NCBI GenBank assembly: GCA_001662425.1
Contig: BDDC01001176.1
Location: 19,671 to 31,884 of the forward strand
DNA length: 12,214 nucleotides
Reading direction: 5' to 3'
Origin: Chlamydomonas sphaeroides
Taxonomy: Eukaryota > Chlorophyta > Chlorophyceae > Chlamydomonadales > Chlamydomonadaceae
Shown here: positions 1 to 9,200 of the stretch, one piece after another
Layout: each line of letters opens with the position of its first letter
Position numbering within the stretch: the stretch's first letter is position 1
Notes under the pieces: model-generated
What the model was told of the DNA's origin: nothing
Databases searched by the model: none
Seen by the model: only the letters and a program-made list of their open reading frames with translations
Program-made: the position numbers and the translations under genes

Positions 1-2254
1 CAAAGGAGCCGGCAAGGAGGCTCGGCTGGAGGAGGCGGTCGTGACACGTGGTACGACTAGAGACGCGCAGCGCAGCGCTGACACGTCGGCTGCTGAATTG
101 CACTCCAACTGCCATCCGTGCCCTACCGCCAGCCCATTTTCCTTGTCGGTGGAGCGCCCCCGCGTGCTGTATGGTTCGCGACCATATGAAGGTCAGTGAA
201 GTTGAAATGCGGTTGCTTCCCTGCCTGCCTCCCCTCCTCCTCAGGCGTGCTTGCTGGCGGCGCGCGAGTGGACGCCGCCGCGTGGCACTATATGCGGCAG
301 CTGCTGGGGCCGGAGCTGTGGGACGAGTGGGCGGCCGAGTGCCCGGGCGAGATGACACAGCTGCGCTCGCGGTGGGTAGGCAGGGCCAACACGCCGCAAA
401 GTCCCCAGCAAGCAAGCGTCGTGGCGCGTACCCTCGCTGAGCTGTCGGGGCGTACATACATTCTCTTGATGTGGTCCCTGCCACTCTCGACATCAGGTGG
501 GAGCTGGCTAAGCGCTCCTTCCTCACTGACGCGCCGCCGGTGGCGGCCGGCGGGGCGGCGGCCGGCCCTGCGCCGCCGGCCGGACTGCTGCAGCTGGCGG
601 GGCTGCGACGGGGCGACGTGCGGCTGTCTCTCCCCTGCAGCCTCATGTCCCGGCTGCGGCAGCGCCCCGACACGCTGAGGGTAAGCTCCCTGTCGTGCGC
701 CCGCGTGCGGCCAGCAGCGCTACCCGACACAGCACAGCGAGGCAGGCCAGGCACCGACCAGCTAGCCGGAGGGCAACCCCTGCCCGTCTATCCCATCTAT
801 CCCCGCATCTCGCCGCGGGCGCTGCAGGCCGGCCGCAGCCTTGGCGGCGGCTGGCTGGCGCCCGACCAGAGCCTGGTGCTGCCCGAGGTGCTCGTTGCGG
901 AGCAGCTGTTCGGACCCGTGGTGCTCGACATTATCGACTTTATGCACGAGGCGCTGGCAGAGGGCCTCCGCGCCGGCCGGCCCGCGACCAAGGTACGCCT
1001 TGAATCCACAGCCTCGCTCATCATTTCCCTCGCTACCTTCTTTTCTGCTGTATGTCCAGTCCACGCGTACCCTTGTGGCTCGAGGGCGTCATAGATAAGC
1101 CCACCGGATACGTGGCATCGGCAGGGTGCTAGCTCACCCCACCCGCCTTGCGGCCCACCCGGCCCCACCTCCCCTCAGGTCCTGCTGGCGGGCGGCTTTG
1201 CTCGCTCGCCCTACCTGCAGCAGCTGGTCAAGCAGGAGGTACCCGTGGGCGCTGCGCTGCTGCTGCCAAAGAATGCCGCGGGCGAAGTGGACGCGGGCGC
1301 CGCCGTACTGACGGGTACGGTGACGCCGAAGGGTGTATGTCGCATGCCCTTGTAAGAGCAGTGAGCGGCTACCCACGGTGAGCGGCTATCCATTTTCCTG
1401 ACGTACGTGCGCGTGGCCCAGCCCTGCCCGCCCGCCTCCGTGCCGTACACAGGCGCCGCCTACTCCGGTGCGCTGCCGAGCATGTTAGCGGCCCGCCGCT
1501 GCCGCTACAGCTACGGCGTGGAGACCAATCACCGCTGGACGGGCGAGGACGCAGAGCACGCAGCAGCGCACGGCGGCGTGCCGTCCAAGTTCTGGCACCA
1601 CGAGAACCAATGCTATTACGCCGGTGGGTGCCTACCTGCGCGCGTGCGTGTTGTGCCGCGCTGGGCTCAGGAGTACCCTACGCAACCCCGCCCCTTGCCT
1701 GCCCTGGCTGCCACAGCGGACGGCTATACAAGCTTCGTGAAGCGCGGGCAGCTGGTGCGGACGGACGAGGTGGTCACGCACACCATCTCGCCCATTTTCA
1801 AGTAAGGCGTGTCGGAAAGCGCGTGTGTGTGTGTGTGCAAGCCAAAACACAGCGCTCGCTCGTCCGTGCGTGGCGCGCAGGTCGTCCACCTCGGTGGCCT
1901 TCCCGCTGTACCGCACATCCGACAACGCCGCCGCCTACACGGCCCTGCCCGGCATGACGCGGCTGGGCATGGTGTCGCTGCCGCTGCCGCCCGGCTGGTC
2001 GCGCGGGCTTGACGAGGCCAACGACTATAAGCTGAAGGTACCGGTACCGGTGGTGTAGGCGCGCGCCCGCCAGTAGCTGCGGGCCGCTCTGCTGGCACAA
2101 GGGCATCAGGCATCTAGCCCAACCTGCCCACGCGGCGTCTCCTGCTCCACAGGTGGACATGCGCTTCGGCGGCAGCGAGATCACCATGACCTGCCGCTGC
2201 CCCAACGGCGACGCCGTGGCCCTGTCGGTGGCCTGGGAGGCCGACCTCGTGTGA
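1..2254 (+). CDS. HSPA12-family atypical Hsp70 (C-terminal part, 9 exons, 5' truncated)
   Basis: Proposed exons: 1-50, 245-371, 497-680, 828-992, 1179-1314, 1453-1623, 1717-1801, 1881-2037 and 2153-2254 (stop TGA 2252-2254). All introns are GT..AG, and phases match at each junction to give 391 residues. HSPA12 proteins are Hsp70 relatives with a divergent actin-type ATPase domain and no standard Hsp70 substrate-binding domain. Seen here: LEEAVVTRGGVLAGGARVD (residues 9-27) matches the HSPA12 segment around its conserved GxxxGxxxVD. VLLAGGFARSPYLQQ (176-190) is the adenosine-binding GGF-x-x-SP-x-LQ motif. AAVLTG (216-221) follows as in Hsp70s, then RYSYGVETNHRW (238-249). The C-terminal beta-rich tail (307-391) with VDMRFGGSEI (359-368) corresponds to the family's end. 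Human HSPA12A is about 675 residues, so roughly the first 280-300 residues lie to the left. Residues 71-89 are a Pro/Ala-rich insert. The family call is secure; which member and which client are unknown. Confidence 0.85.
1361..1392 (+). repeat. Short tandem duplication in an HSPA12-like intron
   Basis: GTGAGCGGCTACCCA (1361-1375) is repeated as GTGAGCGGCTATCCA (1378-1392), a 17-base period with one mismatch. It lies within the intron 1315-1452. Confidence 0.8.
1823..1837 (+). repeat. (GT)7 microsatellite in an HSPA12-like intron
   Basis: Seven GT units plus a G lie in the short (79-base) intron 1802-1880, about 20 bases after the GTAAGG donor. Confidence 0.9.
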
Positions 2255-3092
2255 TGATGTCGGCGGTTGCAGCGCGGGGGGCCAGCAGCGACGCCTGCTT
2301 CGTGTTGATTGTGCCAGCTAGCTAGCTGCGGGTGGCGGTGCGTAATCGTGGATACCGGTAGGCTCATGCTGACACACATACAGCTGACGACTCGCGGCGC
2401 CACGCCCGGGAGGCGTCTTGCCGTCGCAGCTAGCCGTGGATGGTCAGGCGCCGACGTCGCAACTGGGGAGGAGCCGCCATTGTGGTCCATGGCGTGAAGG
2501 GAAGAGCAGAGTGAGACCAGCAGCGTATGGCTATTTGCTGTGCGCCTCGCGGTGGCTGTGCAGAGCTAAGAGCCCGCAGCCCTGCCTGGAAACAGGAAGA
2601 TGAGCTTTCGTGAGGCTGACCGGGCATCAAGATGCGCATGAGACACCTGCAAACCTCTGCTATGTAAGAGCGGCAGCCGGCTCGAGCCCACACCGGGTAG
2701 CCCGCCACCACAGCCGCACGCACTCAGCCGGCCACCGGTCATCCAGCCGTTGCTTGCCAGGCCCGGGGGGCCCATCCTGCCGCAACCCATCCACCGCAAC
2801 ACATTTCTTCCGCACGCGTCATGCCCGACACTCACCGTCCCACACACCCTGGGACCAAGCACCAGCAGCTTACGCATGGGGCACCTCCTGGCATGATATG
2901 GCAGCCAGCCCACACAAGAAAGGTCCCGTCGCCCCGCCACAAACGCGTCCTCACGACAGCCGGTGAGCATCAACGCGGCGCATCCTTGCCCCTTACCGCC
3001 ACCACTGCCACCGCCTGCAAACCGCCTGCCTCGCCACAACTACGTGCCACACACCACCAAGGCGGCGCCGCTAAAGGGAGCCGCCTGCCAGC
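2255..3092. other. Convergent intergenic region / 3' UTRs
   Basis: This is the stretch between the stop codons of the HSPA12-like gene (+) and ORC3 (-). I see no credible coding region: the open frames show no family resemblance and no splice-consistent partners. It probably consists of the two 3' untranslated regions facing each other. A TGTAA signal serves the + strand gene. I found no matching TTACA (TGTAA on the - strand) for ORC3 in this interval, so ORC3 may use a variant signal. A small (GCTA)n run sits near 2317-2327. Confidence 0.7.
2663..2667 (+). promoter_or_regulatory. TGTAA polyadenylation signal for the HSPA12-like gene
   Basis: TGTAA lies about 410 bases after the HSPA12-like stop codon. 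TGTAA is the usual poly(A) signal in Chlamydomonas and Volvox, and this 3' UTR length is ordinary there. It is the only + strand TGTAA I found in the intergenic region. The cleavage site would be expected 10-20 bases further on. Confidence 0.5.
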
Positions 3093-3266
3093 TCAGACGA
3101 TGGCCTCGGGCGGGAAGTAGGTGCGCTGCACGTACGTGCCCTTGCGCCGCTTGGCGAAGCGGCACAGCCCCACCGCCTCAAGCTCGCGTGTGGCCTGCTC
3201 GAAGCGGCACGCCAGCGCGTCCACCGCCGCCTCCGCCTCGGGTCCGTCCAGCGACAGCACCACCTC
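3093..3266 (-). other. ORC3: ORC3 last exon: C-terminal winged-helix domain
   Basis: Residues 1082-1138. The exon follows a CAG acceptor at 3267-3269 and ends in TGA at 3093-3095. RFEQATRELEAVGLCRFAKR, then RKGTYVQRT, parallels the end of animal ORC3 (R-F-x-x-A-V-x-E-L-x-x-x-G-F-I-K-x-T-K-x-K). In ORC this winged-helix fold takes part in DNA or subunit contacts. The tail FPPEAIV differs from the LTWGGC ending of many ORC3 proteins. Confidence 0.85.
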
Positions 3267-6200
3267 CTGCGTGGCCACGGTCGCGCGGTAGCGGTCAGCA
3301 CATGGTATGCAGTCATGAAAGAGGGCCGTCCAGGGAACGGCGGTAGGGGAGGGGAATGCGGTTGGGATGTACGGCGCGGTGCCAAGGGCGGCACCAGTCG
3401 CGGCCGTCGCCGCACCTGCTTGGGCGGTCCCTTGCGCTTGCGCGGCGCGGCGCGGCGCTTGCTGTGGCGCGAGCGGCCGATGGGTCCGTCCTCCTCGGCG
3501 GGGGCCTCCTCCTGCGCCGGCTCCGCATCGGCCACGTCCTGCGGTTGCGGCGGCAGTCGTGGTGTGGTGCAGGCGGTGCGGTGGACGCAGCCGCAGGCAG
3601 GCCGATGGGCGGCGGCCTAGGTCACCCCGGCACGGCGTTGGCCCTCGCTGAAGCCCTGCTGCGCAGCCGTAGGGGCCCCAGCCCCCAGGGATGGTCCACG
3701 AACCCGCCCTGGCCCTGTCCAAGTCCGCCTCTGGCCCGTCTAGGATCCACATGCCCTCCCGCAGCAGCGCTCGCCTGCACCGTGCCCAGCCCCGAGGCGG
3801 CGCAGAAGTCGGCCAGCCAGTCGCGCAGGTCGATGCCGTCGCGGCAGCCCACCAGCAGCTGGTAGGCCAGCGCCGCGTCCTCCTGGCCTGGGTGCACGCT
3901 GGGGCGCCGAGCGGGAAACGGTCGGCATGTGTAACTCGGTTCTTGTCGTCGTTGCTACAGCCCGCCAGCAGCCGCACAGGCGCCCCGGCGCGGCATCGCC
4001 GGCCGGCGGCCTGGCGACGGCGCGACCCGCGCATCACCTAGCCGCCCAGCCCTGCAACCCTTCCGCGCCCCCCGCCGGTCAACCCCGCCGATCAACGCAG
4101 CCTTGTGGCGGCGCTCGCCCGCCCCTCACCCCGGCTGGTGGTTGCCCAGGAACATGTGCGGCTGCGTCAGCGCGGTGTGCAGCGCCAGCGAGGGCGCGCC
4201 CACCAGCCGGCCGTGCAGCCCCTTGTGGTCGCGGAACGTAAAGGCGGAGCTGCCTGCGATGCAGGTACGCGATGGGTGAAGCCTTCGCAAGTTGACGCAT
4301 GGTGCGCTGCGGCTGGGCAGCCAGGGTGTATAGGCGTGGGCCCTATGCCTAGAGTCGACCCGCCGGTGTCCACCGGACGCGCCACCCACCGGGCATCGTG
4401 AAGGGGCACGTGGAGAGCAGCTCGCGCAGGCAGGCCGCCAGCAGCTCCGCCGCGCGGTCCGCCAGCGAGGCCGGCGCCGCCGCGCCGCCAGCGCCGCCGG
4501 TGCCGCCGCCGGCGGGAATGGCGGCGGCCGCCACTGCGCGCTGCTGCACCGCCGCCAGCAGGGCTCGGTCGCGGTTGCGCCGGGCTGCGAGGGTGTGAAG
4601 GGTGAGGGAGGGCGCTGTGTGTTTGGGAGACGACAGCCGGCGTCTCGGGCTGCTTGCGGTAGCGCCGAGCTGCACGCCACGAGGAGGGCGCGGTCCGGCC
4701 ATCTGCGCCGACCGACCTCCCCCTATCAGCCCCCGCGACACCGCGCCGCCGCCCTCAACCCCGACCCCCCACGCACTCTGGTTCATGCCCGAGGTAGCAA
4801 GCTTGCTACCGCCGGCGGCCGGCCGGCGGCCCGCGGCGGCGGCGGCAGGCGCCTCGGCCTCGGCGGCGACCGCGGCGGGCTGCTCCTGGCCCTGGCCCTC
4901 CTGGGGCTCCGGCTCGGGGTCCCCGGGCTGCAGCTCCTTGGGCGCTGGCACAGGGACCATGCGGCCCAGCCTGGTGGGGGACGGCGGCGGGTGCGGGAGG
5001 CGGGCAGGCACGTTGCGGTAGGCAGCAGGGCGGCAGGCGAGCGGGCTGCGCGCGAGCTGCGCCGCTGGGAGGTCAGGGAGGGAAGCGCTGCTGCCGGCTG
5101 AGCAGCAGGACATAGGCGTGGAGCAGTCCCGAGCGTGCCAGCACACGCCCCCTGAACACCGAGCTGCAAACACAGCGCTTGCGTGGTGTGGTGCGGTGTG
5201 GGCGCACCTCTCGGTGAGGCTCGCCAGCTTCTGCGCCGTGGGCGGGCTGGCCAGGCCCTGAGCCGCCAGCCGCTTCCGCACCGGCGACGTCTCGTCCGCG
5301 GCGCCGTCGGCGCCCGCGCCCTCTCCCTCCTGCTGCCGGCGCCGCCGCTCCTCCGCCTCCTGCAGCTCGTGGGCGTGGCTGCGCCGCAGCTCCTGCGCGC
5401 CAACGGCCGGCAGCCACCTAACTTAGCCGTGCTCCCAGCCCCAAATCTGACTACAACGCCACCGCCAAGGTGCCCGCATCCTCCCTCCCGTGAACTTGCT
5501 GGCCCCATTCCCTGTGCGGCCCCTCGTGTTCCCCCACACCTGCAGCCCCTTGGCCGCCCTCATGGCAGCCTCGCCCGGCATCCAGCCCTGCACCAGCACG
5601 GCGCGGGCCGCCTCCGCCAGCTCGTCCAGCAGCATGTCCAGCTCCTGGCGCGGGGGGAATAGAGGGTCAAAGAGGGGAGGGGGGCCGTATGTTTATTTGC
5701 ACGTATGACGGGCCGTCTGGAGCCCTGGGGGAGGGAAGCCCCGGGAGGTGTTGGCGTGCAGCGCCAACCATCTCCGCCCAACGAAGGCGACGAGCTGGCA
5801 GCGGGCCAGCAGGTGAGCCAGCAGGGGAGGGCAGTCACGAGGCCAAGACGGAGCCAGCATGCGCCGGCGCAATGCTCCACCCCAACTTCGCCGACGTGCC
5901 CAAGTCACCCACCCCCGAAAACCCCACACCACGCACCATCTCGCCCAGCGACCGCAGCAGCGACCGCCCCGCCGTCGCGCCGCCCGCCGACGACCAGACC
6001 AGCGCCGAGGCCGGGATGCCACCGGCCGTGGCCCCCAGCAGACCCGCCAGCAGCACCTCCCCCAGCGGCGCCAGCGCGGCGTCGGCGGCGGCCGCCGCCG
6101 CGGCGGAGCTGCCGCCGCCGCCGGAGGCGGTGGGCCGCACGCCGGCGGCTGCTGCTGAGGCGGCCTGCCAGAGCCGCGGGCTGGCCGCGGCGACGTAGAG

Positions 6201-9200
6201 CGAGGGCAGGGCGTAGCGGCGGCCGCCGGCCTGCTGCAGCATGCCTGGGGGCAACGAGCACGGGGCGGGGCGGCGTCTACATGTTGGATGCGGCCGACAC
6301 GGCATGACCAGTCCGACAGCTGGGCTCGGCAGCTGGGCAATTGGGCAGCTTGGCACGGCAGCTGGCTGCTAGCGCACTGGTCGGCGCACTGGTCGGCACA
6401 CTGGTCGGCGCACTGGTCGGCGTGGGGCACGCCGTAGGGCGAAGTCGGGGGACGAGGCTGTGCGAGCTCGGGTGCGCTCGGGTGCGCTCGGGTGCGCTCG
6501 GGTGCGCTCGGGTGCGCTCGGGTGCGCTCGGGTGCCTGGCTGCAGCCCAGCCCGCCACGCACATACGGCCCAGCGCCCCCAGGCACCGGCGCCCGCCACC
6601 ACCCAGCGCACCCGTGCGCTCGGCAATGGTGGCCAGCCACTGCACACCCAGCCGCCACGACGACAGCGCCTCGAACGCCGACGTGACGGCCTCCGTCACC
6701 GCCGCCGCCGCCGCGGCGGCGCCGCCCCTGGGCGCCGCCGAGCCCTCGCCGGCCGCTGCCGCGGCGGCGGCCGCGGTGACGCGGACCGCGTCTGCCGGCA
6801 GCTCAGCCACGGCCGCTGCCAGGCGCTCGCGGTGCTGCCGCCGCCGCCGCTCCAGCCATGCGTCGTCCGTCTCCGCGCCGCCGCCGCCGCCGGACTGCGC
6901 CTCCTCGCCTTCCTGCTGCTGCTCGGAATGAACCGACACGTACGACGATGAGGAAGACGAACCGCTGCCGCCGTCCTCGTCATCGGACGAAGAGTCGCCG
7001 CCGCCGGCGCCGCTGGCGCGTGCGCGGCGCTTGGCGGCGGCGGCCGCCTGGCGCTCGGCTGCGCGGCGCACCTCGGCCTCCTCCGCGTCGCGCTGCTGCT
7101 GCGGCAGCAGAGCCAGCGGCGCCAGCGGCTCGGCGCGAAAGTGCTGCTCATGGGCCTCGCGCAGCGCTGCCTATGGTGCGGTCGGAGGAGGCCGGAAAGG
7201 GTCAGGGCCGAAGGGGGGCAGCGGCTACAGGGCTCATGCGATCTTGGCCTGATCCAGTCTCAGGGCCCCCCCGTCCGTCGCCTGATCGACGGAGGCCAAT
7301 CCCAACTGCAAAATACCCACAGCCGCAGGCTAAGCGCTGACCCGGCCCCGTCCTACAGCCTCCCTGTCCGTCGCCTGGCCACGCACGCCCACCTGCAGGC
7401 CCGCCAGCGACGGCTCCAGCAGCCGAGCCTGCAGCAGCAGCTCCCGCATGGCGCCGCCGTCGAGCAGGAGCGCCGCGGGGGGCTGGGGCAGCGCCAGCAG
7501 CACATCTGGCCGAGGGGGCGGAGGCCACAGGCCGGGCAAGGCTCAAGCAGGGACGGCAGGGGGCAAGGTCGGTCGGCAGGGCAGGTAGCTGCCTGTCAGC
7601 GCACCCCACCGCCGCCGCCGCTGCTGCCCAGTCCCCTGCGGCCCCGGGGGGGGGGGGCGGCAGCGCTGTGCCTCTCCGCCGGGCCCGTCCCAGCCCCCTG
7701 CGCCGCCCTGCTGCCGTTACTGCCCCGGAACAGGCGGCGCAGGGGGATGGGCGCTGCACTGCGCCTCGCAGCCCTCTTTTACCCCCTGGCCCTGGCCCTG
7801 GCTGCACACCTCCTTCCCCCTTCCCGCCGGCCCCAGCGCCCGCCGCACCATGCCGTCCCTCCCGCCCTCCCTCCCTCCCTGCCGCCGCCTGCCCCGCCGC
7901 CGCTCACCCCGGAACAGGCGGTGCAGCTGCAGCGGGTGCGGAGCCAGCTCCGCAGCCGCCAGCTGCAGCATGCCGCCCACGTCAGCCGGCAGCTTGCCGC
8001 CGTACAGCGGCGCGGGGCAGGCCACGCCTGTTGCGGGCACACACACACACATGGGGGACGGCGGGGCTCGCAGCTCGGCAGTGCACCGTTTGTCGGGCTT
8101 CTCCGCCGCACCCCTCCCGTCGAGGGTGTGCGGCGCGGCGTGCTGGCGCGTTTGCGCCGGTGCCATCCCCAGCCCCCGTCCCGGCGCCTGCACATGCCGG
8201 CTCACCCAGCACCAGCGCCACGGGCAGGCGGTGCCGCTCCGCATGCAGCGCCGCCAGCAGCGCCCGCAGCGCGCCGCGGTCCGTGACGCGGCCGGCGCCC
8301 TCCACCAGCACCACGAGGTGGCGCCGCCGGTTGCGGGCCGCGGCCTCGGCGGCGGCGGCCTCACGCAGCGCGGCGGCCTCGGCCTCGGCGGCGGCCTGGC
8401 CTGCGCGGGCGGTTACGAAAGGGCGCGCAAGGGCGCGGCTTCTGTTGGAGCGCACGCACGGTGAAGCAGCAGGCGTACGGGCGGTACCGTAGCACAAGCA
8501 CCTGCATGCCCCCAGCGCCGGCCCGAGGGCCGGCCCAAGCGCACGAGACGGACTGCGAGAGCGCAAACATGCGCGGCAGCTGACCTAGCCATTGCAGTAC
8601 CCGCCCCCAAGAGGCCGCAGAAGTCCGACGGACCTTCCCCAGCGGCGCCGCGGCGGGCTCGCAGCCGCGCCGCCACCGTCGCTGCGTCCTCCTCGCCGTC
8701 GGCGCCCTCGCCCTCGTTCTCCTTGCCCTGCTCGCCGCCCCGGCCCGGCGTCTTGCCCTTCGCCGGGGTCTTGCCGCCGCGGCCGCCCTTGCTGGGGGTC
8801 TTGGCCGGCGTCTTGGCGCCCGCCTTGGCGGGCGTCGCAGCCAGGGGCTTGCGCCCCCCGCCGGCCGCGGCTGCCGTCACGGCGGCGGATGGGGCGCGGC
8901 CGGTCTCCGCCTCGTACCAGGCGACCAGGCCCTGTGCGGCAGAGGCATTGGGGGCGTGCCATTGGAACGACGAGGAGGCCCAACATCCCAGGATACGGCC
9001 TGCTCTGGCTCTGGACAATGCTGGGTCCCTGCACCCCTGGTGCTGTGGCCGTGGCGGTGGCCCGCTCAGCGAACGCCCCAACCCATCCCGTGTGTCCTCG
9101 GCCCCCCTCGGCCTTCCGTCGCGTGCTTCGCTGCACGCCCTCCCACGCCCCTCTGCGGCCCCCGCTGCGCCTGCTGTCTCGCCGTCCCCTCAACCAGCCA

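Larger units (their letters stand above)
6245..6611 (-). repeat. ORC3 intron carrying consecutive minisatellites
   Basis: This 367-base intron lies between the proposed ninth and tenth ORC3 exons. On the + strand it holds a degenerate GGCAGCTGGG-like series (about 6318-6369), then four 12-base copies of GCGCACTGGTCG (6372-6419, one copy with a single change). Next come six perfect 10-base copies of GGTGCGCTCG (6471-6530) with partial copies on both flanks. The arrays are intronic because both flanking splice sites and phase 1 agree with the ORC3 frame. Confidence 0.85.

Noticed and set aside
1345..1355. TGTAA at 1350-1354 as a poly(A) signal
   Set aside because: It lies within an HSPA12-like intron whose splice sites preserve the frame into clearly homologous downstream exons.
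4349..5281. - strand open frame of 310 codons read as one protein
   Set aside because: It runs through three proposed ORC3 exons and two introns. Only 4390-4584, 4810-4970 and the part of exon 5208-5392 within it fit ORC3; the rest is intron read-through.
6471..6530. Regular 10-base repeats as a possible CRISPR array
   Set aside because: The units are contiguous with no unique spacers, the unit is too short, and the array lies in an intron of a eukaryotic gene. It is a minisatellite.
7141..8286. + strand open frame of 381 codons
   Set aside because: It is antisense to ORC3 exons and introns. It is long only because stop codons are rare in very GC-rich DNA, and its Pro/Arg/Ala-rich product is typical of a shadow frame.
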